DNA of 64,000 nt from Candidatus Binataceae bacterium (GTDB lineage Bacteria > Desulfobacterota > Binatia > Binatales > Binataceae): contig DATGHL010000026.1 of NCBI GenBank assembly GCA_035308025.1, positions 108,442 to 172,441 of the forward strand. The letters run 5' to 3'. Shown here piece by piece: positions 8,790-17,235 of the stretch (its first letter is position 1; the number at the start of each line of letters is the position of its first letter). Both the position numbers and the translations under genes were made by a program. The notes under the pieces are model-generated. The model made no database searches, was not told where the DNA came from, and saw nothing but the letters and a program-made list of their open reading frames with translations.

Positions 8790-10004
8790 ATGGCAAATGC
8801 GCCACTTGATGGAATCCGCGTACTCGACTTCACCTGGGCCTGGGCTGGTCCTTTCTGCACGATGCAGCTCGCGCATCTCGGCGCCGAAGTAATTCGCGCG
8901 GAATGCACCCTGCGCCCCTGCGTGACGCGCTACCTTCCGCCCTTCGCCGACGACGTCCCCGGGCACAATCGCGCCGGCTACTTCAATCAGTATAGCCAGG
9001 GCAAGAAGAGCATCCTGCTCAACCTGGCTAAGCCCGAGACCGTCGAACTTGTCTGCGAGATGGTCAAGCAATGCGACATCGTCGTGGATAATTTCGCCGC
9101 GGGCGTGATGCAGAAGCTCGGGCTCGGCTACGACAAGCTGCGGAAATTCCGTCCTGATCTTATCCAGATCTCGATGTCCGGCTACGGCCAGACCGGACCC
9201 TTCAAGGGCTTCGTCGGCTATGGTCCGCCCGCTTCCGCTGCGGCCGGGCTATTCTTCGGCACCGGCTATCGCGGTCTCGAACCGGCCGAAATCGGCATCT
9301 CCTATCCCGACCCCAACGCCGGCGTCTTCGGCGCCTTCGCGCTGCTCGCCGCCTTAAATCAGCGCGCGATGACCGGCGAGGGCCAGTATATCGATCAGTC
9401 GCAACTCGAGGCCGTACTGGTCTTGATGCCCGAGGGACTGATGCAGTACGAGATGACCAAGCGCGAGCCGGTGCGCGCGGGTAATCGCGACATCGTGATG
9501 GCGCCGCACGAATGCTATCGCGCGGCGGGCGACGACCAGTGGGTTTCGATCGCGGTCGGCAGCGAGGAGGAGTGGCGCGCGCTGTGTGGTGTGATGGGCA
9601 ATCCCGCCCTCGCGGATGACGCTCGCTTCAAGACTGCACCGCTGCGCAAGCAAAACGAGGACGCGCTCGATGAGCTGGTTACCGCGTGGACAATCAAGCA
9701 GGATCGCTGGGAGGTCGCGCGCAAACTGCAGGCCGTCGGTGTCGCGGCCTTTCCCTCGCTCAGCAACAAGGACGTTGCCGAAGACCCGCATCTGAGCGAG
9801 CGCGGCTACCTCGTGCAGCTCGATCATCCGGAAATTGGCAAGCGCAAACATGCCGGGATTCCGTGGAAGATGTCGGGCACACCCTGTGCGGTCCGTTCAT
9901 CCGCGCCCATTCGCGGCGCCGATACCGAGCAGGTCTTGAAGTCTTTGCTCGGCTATACCAGCGACCGCGTCGAGCAACTGCGCAAAACCGGCGTCCTCGT
10001 CTGA
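8790..10004 (+). CDS. CaiB/BaiF-family CoA-transferase 2
   Basis: A 404-residue full-length class III CoA-transferase. Motifs include IRVLDFTWAWAGPFCTMQLA, HLGAEVIRAE, the long loop GHNRAGYFNQYSQGKKSI and QISMSGYGQTGPFK. The likely catalytic aspartate is in SYPDPNAGVFGAF, near residue 173. The FTWAWAGP start and SQGKKS loop resemble enzymes annotated in aromatic-acid (benzylsuccinate-like) or carnitine pathways, but that is weak evidence. The ATG has GGAGG eight bases upstream. The gene sits 17 bases after CoA-transferase 1 and 83 bases before CoA-transferase 3, all co-directional. Two CoA-transferases in direct sequence can form hetero-oligomers in this family (for example BbsEF); whether 1 and 2 do so is open. 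Confidence 0.9.
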   Translation: MANAPLDGIRVLDFTWAWAGPFCTMQLAHLGAEVIRAECTLRPCVTRYLPPFADDVPGHNRAGYFNQYSQGKKSILLNLAKPETVELVCEMVKQCDIVVDNFAAGVMQKLGLGYDKLRKFRPDLIQISMSGYGQTGPFKGFVGYGPPASAAAGLFFGTGYRGLEPAEIGISYPDPNAGVFGAFALLAALNQRAMTGEGQYIDQSQLEAVLVLMPEGLMQYEMTKREPVRAGNRDIVMAPHECYRAAGDDQWVSIAVGSEEEWRALCGVMGNPALADDARFKTAPLRKQNEDALDELVTAWTIKQDRWEVARKLQAVGVAAFPSLSNKDVAEDPHLSERGYLVQLDHPEIGKRKHAGIPWKMSGTPCAVRSSAPIRGADTEQVLKSLLGYTSDRVEQLRKTGVLV

Positions 10005-10087
10005 GGGTATCGCATCTCTACACCCCGCTCCCTGAACCGGGAGAGGGCAGGCGCGCCTCACGCCACGCGCGTGGGTTAGGTTAATCG

Positions 10088-11284
10088 ATGAAACCACTGC
10101 CCCTCGACGATCTGCGAGTCCTCGATCTGACGCATTACTACAATGGCCCCTACGCCACGATGCTGCTCGGCTACCTCGGCGCCGACGTCATCAAAATAGA
10201 AGCTCCGCCGTATGGCGACGGGATTCGCGCGCTCTATCGCTCTCCGGGCAAGCCTTTCGGCATCCCGTTCGCACTGGTGAATTCCAACAAACGCGCGATC
10301 ACCCTCAACCTCAAGAGCGAAGAGGGCCGCGCACTCTTCAAGCGGCTCGTCACCAGGGCCGATATAGTCGTCGAGAATTTCGCTGCCGGCACGATGGACA
10401 AGCTGGGCGTCGGCTGGGAGACGCTACGCGCGCTCAACCCGAAACTGATCTACGCCTCGGGCACCGGCTACGGCCTGACCGGGCCCAATCGCAATCTGCC
10501 GGCCTTCGATCCGGTCGTGCAGGCCAACACCGGCGTGATGGCGGTGACCGGCGAGATCGACGGCCCGCCCTTGAAAGCCGGTCCCGCCGTCGTCGATATT
10601 CTCGGCGCAACCCATCTGTTCGCCGGAATCCTCGCGGCGGTGCGTCAGCGCGATCGCACCGGCACCGGGCTGATGGTGGAGCTCTCGCTGCAGGAATCGA
10701 CTATCCCGAGCCTCTCATCGCATATCGGCGCACGCGGGATGGGTATCCAACAACTTCGCGACGGCAATCGGTCACCGGGTGGCTACGTCGTGCCTTACAA
10801 TACCTACCCGGCCGCCGACGGCTGGGTGATGATCCTGGCATCGGATAACCCGCGCTGGCGAAAGCTGTGCACGCTGATGGGTCATCCCGAACTGGGTGAT
10901 GACGCGCGCTTCGCCACCCTCGCGGCGCGACGCCAGCGGCAGGACGAAGTTGATCAGATCGTCGCGGCGTGGACGCAGCAGCAAACTCGTCAGGAAATCA
11001 TGGATATGCTCGCCGCCAACGACGTCCTCGGCGGAATCGTCAACGACCTCGACGAGGTGATGGCGGACCCGCATCTGCACGAGCGCGGCTCGTTGCGCAA
11101 AATCGACCATCCGGAACTCGGCACGATGACGATCTTCACCTCGCCGCTCCGCCTCGACGGCGAGCCCAACGTTCCGCGCTCGCCGGCGCCTACGCTAGGC
11201 AAGGACAATGATCAGTTCTACGCGACTGAGCTTGGTCTCAACGCTGGCGAAATCGCGTCACTGCGCGATCGCAAAGTGATCTGA
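10088..11284 (+). CDS. CaiB/BaiF-family CoA-transferase 3
   Basis: A 398-residue class III CoA-transferase with LRVLDLTHYYNGPYATMLLG, YLGADVIKIEAPPYGDG, VNSNKRAITLNLKSEEGRAL and the catalytic-aspartate segment AVVDILGATHLFAGIL (about residue 169). The HYYNGPYA opening is shared with the other members here only in outline, so this is an old paralogue rather than a recent duplicate. It follows CoA-transferase 2 after 83 bases that contain a small CTCCC/GGGAG hairpin. It is convergent with CoA-transferase 4, only 42 bases away. The function is CoA transfer to an unknown carboxylic acid in the cytoplasm. Confidence 0.9.
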   Translation: MKPLPLDDLRVLDLTHYYNGPYATMLLGYLGADVIKIEAPPYGDGIRALYRSPGKPFGIPFALVNSNKRAITLNLKSEEGRALFKRLVTRADIVVENFAAGTMDKLGVGWETLRALNPKLIYASGTGYGLTGPNRNLPAFDPVVQANTGVMAVTGEIDGPPLKAGPAVVDILGATHLFAGILAAVRQRDRTGTGLMVELSLQESTIPSLSSHIGARGMGIQQLRDGNRSPGGYVVPYNTYPAADGWVMILASDNPRWRKLCTLMGHPELGDDARFATLAARRQRQDEVDQIVAAWTQQQTRQEIMDMLAANDVLGGIVNDLDEVMADPHLHERGSLRKIDHPELGTMTIFTSPLRLDGEPNVPRSPAPTLGKDNDQFYATELGLNAGEIASLRDRKVI

Positions 11285-11326
11285 CCCAGTTCCGTCGGAG
11301 TGCTAAAGCGCTTGAGCGGCCGCCTG

Positions 11327-12583
11327 CTAGGCGATTTGGCCGTCGGCGCGCAGCTCGGCGACGTGCGGCTCCTGTACGAGAATCCCGGCCTTCGTCAGCG
11401 CCGCGATCTTGTCGGCTGAGTATCCGAGATAGCCACCCAGAACCTTTTCGTTGTGCTCGCCCAGAAGCGGCGTCCGCGCACGGATCATCGCCGGCGTTTC
11501 CGACATGCGAAATGGCGACTTCGGCAGCGCGATCGGCCCGATCCCCGGATGATCAATCTTCTGCATCGCGCCGCGCTCCGTAATCACCGGATGGTTGGCG
11601 ATCTGGGCGATATCCAGGACCGGCGCACTCAGAATGCGCGCCTTTTCCAGTATCGCCAGCGGTTCTTCGCGCGTCGCGAAGGATTGCAGCCACTGCTCGA
11701 TCAGCGTTGCCAGCTCCATCCGGTTGGCCGCCCGATCATCGCGATCGGCGAAGCGTGGATCAGTCATCCATTCGCGACGCCCGAGCGCGTCGCAGAAGCG
11801 CTCCCAATGATGGTCCACGACCGTGATCACGACATAGCCGTCACGCGCCTTGAAAATTCCGCAGGGCGCGAGCAGGTAGTGATGCGAACCGAAGCGGTTC
11901 GGATTCAACTTGCCTTCGCTCATCACGTAGTACTGCAGCGCCGTGTCGTGCAGATGAAACATGCATTCGAGCAGCGAAAGATCGATATACTGGTCGACGC
12001 CGGTTCTTTCGCGATGGTAGAGTGCGGCGCAGACTGCGGCGAGTCCGTGCACGCCCGCGTTCTCGTCCGCGATGAAGAGCCCCACATAGACTGGCGGGCC
12101 GTCCGCATTTCCGGTCAAATGCATCAGGCCGCTCATCGCCAGCGCGACGGTGTCATTGCCCATCCGATCGCGCATCGGCCCATCCTGGCCGAAGCCCGAA
12201 ATCGAGCACATGATCAGGCGCGGATTCTCCTTGCGCAAATCCTCGTAGCCGAGGCCGTGCTTGGGCAGGACGCCGGGGCTGTAATTCTCGGTCACCACGT
12301 CGCATTGGCGCGCGAGTGTGCGCACGATCTCGACGCCTTCCGCGGTCTTGATGTCAACGCAGATACTCTGCTTGCCGCGATTGTGCTGGATGAACCCGCC
12401 GCTGTAGCCCTCGCGCATGTAGGGCATGAAGCGCGTCAGATCGCCGAGCGGCGCAGCTTCGACCTTGATCACTTCCGCGCCCAGGTCGGCCATCATCCGC
12501 GTCAGGATCGGAATCGCGATGTAATGACCGAGGTCCAGCACGCGGATTCCGGCCAGCGGTCCAGGTTTGATCGGGCTCTCCAT
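11327..12583 (-). CDS. CaiB/BaiF-family CoA-transferase 4
   Basis: A 418-residue class III CoA-transferase on the opposite strand to the other three. Key segments are IRVLDLGHYIAIPILTRMMA, DLGAEVIKVEAAPLGDL, HNRGKQSICVDIKTAEG and CSISGFGQDGP. The probable catalytic aspartate is in FIADENAGVHGLA (about residue 170). The ADENAGVHG form is closest to CoA-transferase 2 (YPDPNAGVFG). The C-terminus has a roughly 15-residue extension (QEPHVAELRADGQIA). It starts at ATG 12583 and is divergent from the flavin-reductase gene. Its separate orientation suggests separate regulation from CoA-transferases 1-3. Its substrate is unknown. Confidence 0.9.
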   Translation of the reverse strand: MESPIKPGPLAGIRVLDLGHYIAIPILTRMMADLGAEVIKVEAAPLGDLTRFMPYMREGYSGGFIQHNRGKQSICVDIKTAEGVEIVRTLARQCDVVTENYSPGVLPKHGLGYEDLRKENPRLIMCSISGFGQDGPMRDRMGNDTVALAMSGLMHLTGNADGPPVYVGLFIADENAGVHGLAAVCAALYHRERTGVDQYIDLSLLECMFHLHDTALQYYVMSEGKLNPNRFGSHHYLLAPCGIFKARDGYVVITVVDHHWERFCDALGRREWMTDPRFADRDDRAANRMELATLIEQWLQSFATREEPLAILEKARILSAPVLDIAQIANHPVITERGAMQKIDHPGIGPIALPKSPFRMSETPAMIRARTPLLGEHNEKVLGGYLGYSADKIAALTKAGILVQEPHVAELRADGQIA

Positions 12584-12679
12584 CAGCGTCGCCTCCGAGG
12601 GCGACCATAGCGCATACCTGCGCTACCGCAACAACGATCGGCTTGCTCGACTCCGCGTTGACGATTACGACATTGGAGC

Positions 12680-13252
12680 ATGGTAACACTGGTTGGAATC
12701 CTGGGTAGTGTGACGCCGCCGGGGCGCTCGTTGCGCGCGCTCGAATATACGCTCGAGGCGGCGCGCGCGGCCGATCCGGCGCTCGCCTGCGTCGGCCTCA
12801 ATCTCGCCGATTACAAACTTGCGTTCGCTGACGGCCGGCCGCCCGAAGCCTTCCGCGACGATACCGCAACCGTCGTCGCGCGCATCACGCTCGCCGAGGC
12901 GTTGCTGCTCTTCAGTCCGGTCTATCGCGGCTCGTTCTCGGGCTCACTCAAGAATCTGCTCGACCATCTGCCGGTGGAGGCGCTGCGCGGCAAGCCCTGC
13001 GGGATCGTCGCGATCGGCGCCACGCCGCATCATTATCTCGGCGTGGACTGGCATCTGCGCGACGTTCTGACCTGGTTCGGAGCGCTGATTGCCCCGACCA
13101 GCGTCTATCTCTCATCGAGCGATTTTGTGGAGGGCGCGCCGAACGAAGCCGCGCGGCGCGAGCTGCGGGAATTGGTGAACACGCTCCTGACCTTGCGCGT
13201 GGCGCGCGCCGCCGGAGTATTGGGTCCCGCGCCGCTCGCCGCCCGCCGCTAG
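12680..13252 (+). CDS. NADPH-dependent FMN reductase-like flavodoxin-fold protein
   Basis: A 190-residue protein with the flavodoxin-like fold of FMN reductases. It has an N-terminal phosphate-binding strand and loop (LVGILGSVTPPGRSLRALE), a central LLLFSPVYRGSFSGSLKNLL matching the family P-x-Y-x-g-s-x-s-g-x-l-K-n motif, and GKPCGIVAIGATPHHYLGVD. Family members reduce FMN with NAD(P)H, either to supply reduced flavin to a partner monooxygenase or as chromate/quinone reductases. Flavin-dependent oxygenases and an LLM-type enzyme occur elsewhere in the window, so a supply role is possible but not shown. GGAG lies too close to the ATG to be an ideal site. It is divergent from CoA-transferase 4. 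Confidence 0.8.
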   Translation: MVTLVGILGSVTPPGRSLRALEYTLEAARAADPALACVGLNLADYKLAFADGRPPEAFRDDTATVVARITLAEALLLFSPVYRGSFSGSLKNLLDHLPVEALRGKPCGIVAIGATPHHYLGVDWHLRDVLTWFGALIAPTSVYLSSSDFVEGAPNEAARRELRELVNTLLTLRVARAAGVLGPAPLAARR

Positions 13253-13279
13253 AAAAGCTCTGCCGCCGTATCCCGACGG

Positions 13280-13966
13280 CTATTCCGCGTCGAGCACCGC
13301 CGTGATCCGATCCATCCGATCGTAGAAGGCGTGTAGATTAACCAGCGGCCCCAGATCGAGCTTTCCGCCGATCGCGAAACTGGCTAGCTGTCCGTACAGC
13401 GCAAAGTCCGCATAGCCGATCCGGCCGAGGATAAACGCGCGCCCGCTCAAATCCTCGTCGAGCGGCGCGAGCATCGACGCCGCGCGCTCGCGATTTTGCG
13501 CATGATCGCGGACCATTTGGTCGCAGAAACCCGCGCCGTATTTGCGCTCGCGGATTAATCGCCACAGCGCCTCGTAGCCACTACCGCGCTGCCTCCAATA
13601 AGCAAGCATCGCCGGAATCGCGGCGCGAAATAGTGCATCTTCGAGTTCGCTGTCGAAGTAGCGCGCGAGCGCACGATGGATTCCGCGCCACTGTGCCGGG
13701 AAAATCGTCGGCTCCGGATATTCCGTCTCGAGCCGTTCAGCGATCCGATCGGAATCCGCGATCGTCTCGCCACTCTCAAGCGTCAGCGCCGGCACCATCA
13801 GTTGCCCGGAAGCTTCGAGCAACTCCGCGCGATTGAGATAGTCCACCTCGACGAGATCGTACGGGGCACCCTTGTAATCGAGAATTTTGCGCACCTTTGC
13901 GCAGAAGGGGCTGTCCGCGAACTGATAGAGGCGTAATCTTCCCATCGGGTTCGGCTCAACGCTCAA
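13280..13966 (-). CDS. Glutathione S-transferase-like protein
   Basis: A 228-residue two-domain GST-fold protein. The thioredoxin-like N-terminal domain includes LYQFADSPFCAKVRKILDYK, with Ser/Cys of SPFC at the active-site position, the cis-proline loop in LMVPALTLESGE and the glutathione-binding ETIADSDRIAERLE. The helical C-terminal domain follows from about residue 95 (ALARYFDSELEDALFRAAIP). Members conjugate or reduce compounds with glutathione, or act as structural paralogues. The start is uncertain: TTG at 13966 overlaps the DUF72 remnant's stop, whereas ATG at 13945 gives MGRLRLYQF and loses nothing conserved. The overlap hints that the gene was once coupled to the DUF72 gene. Confidence 0.82.
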   Translation of the reverse strand: MSVEPNPMGRLRLYQFADSPFCAKVRKILDYKGAPYDLVEVDYLNRAELLEASGQLMVPALTLESGETIADSDRIAERLETEYPEPTIFPAQWRGIHRALARYFDSELEDALFRAAIPAMLAYWRQRGSGYEALWRLIRERKYGAGFCDQMVRDHAQNRERAASMLAPLDEDLSGRAFILGRIGYADFALYGQLASFAIGGKLDLGPLVNLHAFYDRMDRITAVLDAE

Positions 13967-14165
13967 GCATCCGGCTCATCGTGGTGGCGTTCATCACACC
14001 GAAGTTACTGTAACAGTTGTTGAAAATCACGAAGGCTCGCCGCACTCCCCGTATCCGCTTCAGGCGGCCCGCCCATTCGGCGAGTTCGCGTTCAGCATAG
14101 AGGTGATCAAAACCCCGCAGGTGCGAAGAAGGGACATACGAAGCGCAGATCTTGCGGGCCTTGCG
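13956..14165 (-). pseudogene. DUF72 protein remnant, C-terminal end only
   Basis: The frame between an in-frame TGA at 14166-14168 and the stop at 13956 encodes 69 residues without a good start. The sequence YAERELAEWAGRLKRI followed by AFVIFNNCYSNFGVMNA matches the end of DUF72 (YecE-like) proteins, where the conserved FNN and nA motifs close the TIM-barrel-like domain. The normal protein is about 250 residues, so roughly three quarters is missing. The upstream sequence in other frames (14107-14337) does not resemble DUF72. The remnant's last 11 bases overlap the TTG start of the GST-like gene. The rest of the 427-base stretch to the dehydrogenase at 14394 holds nothing else recognisable. 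Confidence 0.6.
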
Positions 14166-14393
14166 TCAGGCGGAGGGCCAGAGCGGCCGACATCTGCCGC
14201 GAACACGGAATCAGCGAAGCCACGGACGCGACCTGCTTGCGATAGTTATCGGCGCATCCCGATTCGACGAGGCGCCGACAGCCGCAATTCTGACACTCGC
14301 AGCCGGTCGGCGCTATTACACAAACCGCGTCGTGCAATCGCGCCGTTTTTGCGGTATCTGTTGCTCAATCTCGACGGCAGAAAGAGGCGCGGG

Positions 14394-15206
14394 ATGGGAC
14401 GACTTGACGGAAAAATCGCGCTGGTCATGGGCGGCGGCGCTAACGGTCCACCCAATCCGGGCGAACCGCTCTCGATCGGCAATGGGCGCGCAACTGCGAT
14501 TATGTGTGCGCGCGCGGGCGCGGCGGTAATGGTCGCCGATCTTGACGCCGCGCTCGCGCATCAAACCGCCGCGGCGATTCGCGCCGAAGAAGGCCGCGCG
14601 GATTCTTTCGCCGCAGACGTTGCCAGGGAGGAGGATTGCCGGCGCGCGGTGGAAGAAGCGGTGCGGCGCTTCGGCGCACTGCATCTGTTGGTCAACAATG
14701 TTGGAATCGCGATCGGCCGCTCGCTGCTTAACACCACGATCGACGAATTCAACACGATGTACGAGGTCAACCTGCGCAGCCAATTCCTGATGATGCGATG
14801 CGCGGTGCCCGAAATGATCAAGGCGGGCGGCGGCGCGATCGTCAATGTATCGTCGGTGGCGGCGATTATGGCGGGCAGCGGAATCGCCTACGAAGCGACC
14901 AAGGCCGCAATCCTCGGACTCTCGCGCTCCGTCGCGGTGCGTTACGCGCGCGATGGCGTGCGCTGCAACACGATCCTGCCTGGATTGATCAACTCTTCGA
15001 TGGTCCGGCGGGAGATCGGCGACCGTGAGGCGCGTGTCGCCCCGCGAATCCCGATGGGGCGCCAAGGGACGCCCTGGGAAATTGCCAAGGCGGTGGTTTT
15101 TCTGCTTTCAGACGACGCCTCGTACATCACCGGCACGACGCTCATCGTCGACGGCGGCATCAGCGCCGGCGAAGGTATGAGGCGGTCGCGGGACGGTCAA
15201 CGCTAG
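14394..15206 (+). CDS. Short-chain dehydrogenase/reductase with extended glycine loop
   Basis: A 270-residue classical SDR. The catalytic Ser lies in IVNVSSVAAIMAGS and the Tyr-Lys pair in YEATK; NNVGI corresponds to the NNAG motif. The cofactor loop is unusual: instead of TGxxxGIG it reads GGGANGPPNPGEPLSIGNGR, an insertion of about nine residues that is known in some SDR subgroups. It oxidises or reduces a carbonyl or alcohol with NAD(P)(H); the substrate is unknown. The ATG at 14394, with AAAGAGG seven bases upstream, is chosen over a much longer frame from 14103 that overlaps the DUF72 remnant. The gene precedes the monooxygenase by 229 bases, which contain a promoter, so they are probably separate units. 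Confidence 0.87.
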   Translation: MGRLDGKIALVMGGGANGPPNPGEPLSIGNGRATAIMCARAGAAVMVADLDAALAHQTAAAIRAEEGRADSFAADVAREEDCRRAVEEAVRRFGALHLLVNNVGIAIGRSLLNTTIDEFNTMYEVNLRSQFLMMRCAVPEMIKAGGGAIVNVSSVAAIMAGSGIAYEATKAAILGLSRSVAVRYARDGVRCNTILPGLINSSMVRREIGDREARVAPRIPMGRQGTPWEIAKAVVFLLSDDASYITGTTLIVDGGISAGEGMRRSRDGQR

Positions 15207-15302
15207 TGATCGAGCCGCGCCGCAATGCTAAAGTTCATTCGGCGGCCGCTACAGAAGCTGACGCCTCGCGAGACGGCTTCGTAATCCTGCTCACAGAATT
15301 CA

Positions 15303-15330
15303 TTCCGATCGTCGACGCCTTGTGTATAAT
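15303..15330 (+). promoter_or_regulatory. Promoter candidate for the monooxygenase gene
   Basis: A perfect TATAAT is at 15325-15330. The matching -35 (TTCCGA, 15303-15308, 16-base spacer) is weak. The box is about 105 bases before the monooxygenase ATG in a 229-base gap, giving a leader of roughly 100 nucleotides. Confidence 0.45.
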
Positions 15331-15435
15331 GCCTTTTGCGAAGTGATGCGCTGCCGGTAGCGACCTGCACCGGACATGACTGACGCTGGAACCAAAAAAC
15401 AGCGAATCTAAGTTGCACGCATCCAGGGAGCAAGC

Positions 15436-17208
15436 ATGGAAAAGCCGGACAATCTGTCCAAGCCCGCCGCTCCGATTGGGTTCGCCGCGAGACCTACGCG
15501 CTCGCAGGAGTTCTACGATCGGATCAAACAAAAATTCGCCGAAGAACGCGATTTGCGCCTCGGCTATCGACCCGAGGGTACCGCACAGTACCTCACTGAG
15601 TTTGAGGGCGATCTCGCGAGGTACGAGATCGACACCTACGCCAGCGAGCCGACGCCGCGCGCGCCGATTAACGATACGGTCGAGTGCCTGTTCATCGGCG
15701 GCGGCTTCTCTGCCCTGCTCACCTCCGCCCGCTTGCGCGAGCGCGGCGTCGAAAGCATTCGCATCGTCGAGCGCGGCGCCGATGTCGGCGGCACGTGGTA
15801 TTGGAATCGCTACCCCGGGGTCGCCTGCGACGTCCCCTCTTATGACTATTTGCCCCTGCTCGACGAGCTCGACTACGTGCCGAAGGATCACTATGCCCGC
15901 GGCCCGGAGATCTTTGCCCATTGCCAGGCGATCGCGCGCAAGTACAATCTCTACGAGCTCGCGGTCTTCCAAACTACCGTCACCTCAACTGTGTGGGATG
16001 AGGCCGACGGGATGTGGCATCTCACCACCGATCGCGGCGATCATATGAAGGCGCGTTTCGTAATCTGCGCGAACGGCACCCTGTCCAAACCCAAGCTCGC
16101 CAAAATCCGCGGTATGGAGTCGTTCAAGGGCCATTCCTTCCACACCTCGCGATGGGACTACGCTTATACGAAGCCGGACCTGTCGGGGCTCGAGGAGAAG
16201 GTTGTCGGCATCATCGGCACGGGCGCGACGGCGGTTCAGGCTGTCCCCGATCTCGGCGCCGCGGCCAAAGAATTGTACGTATTTCAGCGCACGCCCTCCT
16301 CTATCGATATCCGCGACGATTGGCCGACCGATCCCAATTGGGCGCGGAGGCTGGCGCCGGGATGGCAGACCGAGCGGCGCTTGCGCGCGCGGATGCAGCC
16401 GCAGATGCAGTTGAACGAAGCCCAAAAGGCCAAGCTTGCCGCGATGTCGCGCGAGGAGAAGATCCGCCAGCAGGAGAACGCGAACATCGAAGCCATGATG
16501 CGGATTCATCAGCGCATCGATCAGATCGTCAAGAACAAGCAGACCGCTGAGGCGCTCAAACCCTGGTATATGTTGATGTGCAAGCGCCCCTGCTTTCACA
16601 ACGACTACCTGCCGACGTTCAATCGCCCTAATGTCCATCTGATCGATACGCACGGCGCGGGTATCACTGAAATCCGCGAGCAGGGACCTGTTTTCAACGG
16701 CAAGCAGTATGAGCTCGACGTCCTCATCTACGCCACCGGCTTCGAGGTGCAGAAGACCGGTATCTACAACCAGATCAAGGGCGCGCAGGGCCTCGACCTT
16801 AACGACAAATACCGCGACGGCATTCGCACACTGCTGGGAATCCATTCGCAAGGCTATCCCAACCTTTTCATCATGGGCGGTTATCAGGCCTCCTTCCAGT
16901 TCAATCTGACGGATATGCTGCAGGCGCAGGGCGATCACATCGCCGCGTGCATCGACTACGCGCGCCGCAATGACTATCGCACCCTCGACGCTGCTCCGGA
17001 CGCGGAGGAGTGGTGGGTGCAGGAGGTCATCCGGCATCGCGGCAAGACCGGGCGTAATCAGGAATGCACCCCCGGTTACTACAACTTCGAGGGTGAGTCG
17101 CAGCGACGGCAGGACGGCAACTACAACGGCGGCTTCTATCAATACTGCAACAACCTGACCGAAGTGCAGGCGCGGATGCGCGAGCACTTCGTCTTCACGC
17201 GGCAGTAA
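15436..17208 (+). CDS. Flavin-containing Baeyer-Villiger-type monooxygenase
   Basis: A 590-residue class B flavoprotein monooxygenase. An FAD Rossmann motif is at about residues 85-100 (LFIGGGFSALLTSARL, a slightly degenerate GxGxxG). VGGTWYWNRYPGVACDVPSY is the FAD and substrate-side signature. The Baeyer-Villiger fingerprint FxGxxxHxxxW(D) is FKGHSFHTSRWD, from about residue 230. The NADPH motif is VGIIGTGATAVQAVP. These enzymes insert oxygen into cyclic or aryl ketones, or oxygenate N and S atoms, using NADPH and O2. The first 75 residues are a helical extension seen in steroid/cyclopentadecanone-type members. AGGGAG lies before the ATG. A VOC protein follows after 27 bases and is probably co-transcribed. 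Substrate unknown. Confidence 0.92.
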   Translation: MEKPDNLSKPAAPIGFAARPTRSQEFYDRIKQKFAEERDLRLGYRPEGTAQYLTEFEGDLARYEIDTYASEPTPRAPINDTVECLFIGGGFSALLTSARLRERGVESIRIVERGADVGGTWYWNRYPGVACDVPSYDYLPLLDELDYVPKDHYARGPEIFAHCQAIARKYNLYELAVFQTTVTSTVWDEADGMWHLTTDRGDHMKARFVICANGTLSKPKLAKIRGMESFKGHSFHTSRWDYAYTKPDLSGLEEKVVGIIGTGATAVQAVPDLGAAAKELYVFQRTPSSIDIRDDWPTDPNWARRLAPGWQTERRLRARMQPQMQLNEAQKAKLAAMSREEKIRQQENANIEAMMRIHQRIDQIVKNKQTAEALKPWYMLMCKRPCFHNDYLPTFNRPNVHLIDTHGAGITEIREQGPVFNGKQYELDVLIYATGFEVQKTGIYNQIKGAQGLDLNDKYRDGIRTLLGIHSQGYPNLFIMGGYQASFQFNLTDMLQAQGDHIAACIDYARRNDYRTLDAAPDAEEWWVQEVIRHRGKTGRNQECTPGYYNFEGESQRRQDGNYNGGFYQYCNNLTEVQARMREHFVFTRQ

Positions 17209-17235
17209 CGACTGTACTCGGCAGGAGAGTACCCG

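Noticed and set aside
10020..10087. CTCCC/GGGAG hairpin between CoA-transferases 2 and 3
   Set aside because: The stem is short and has no T-run; it is not convincing as a terminator, and the same sequence was not seen elsewhere in the window.
11453..12610. A 385-codon plus-strand frame
   Set aside because: It is antisense to CoA-transferase 4 and shows no domain-like sequence.
14107..14337. Cysteine-rich 76-residue minus-strand frame upstream of the DUF72 remnant
   Set aside because: It is in a different frame from the remnant and does not resemble DUF72; no ribosome site, and the cysteines appear accidental.
15985..17187. A 400-codon open frame on the minus strand
   Set aside because: It lies wholly opposite the Baeyer-Villiger-type monooxygenase, which has clear motifs. 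Long antisense frames are expected in GC-rich DNA.
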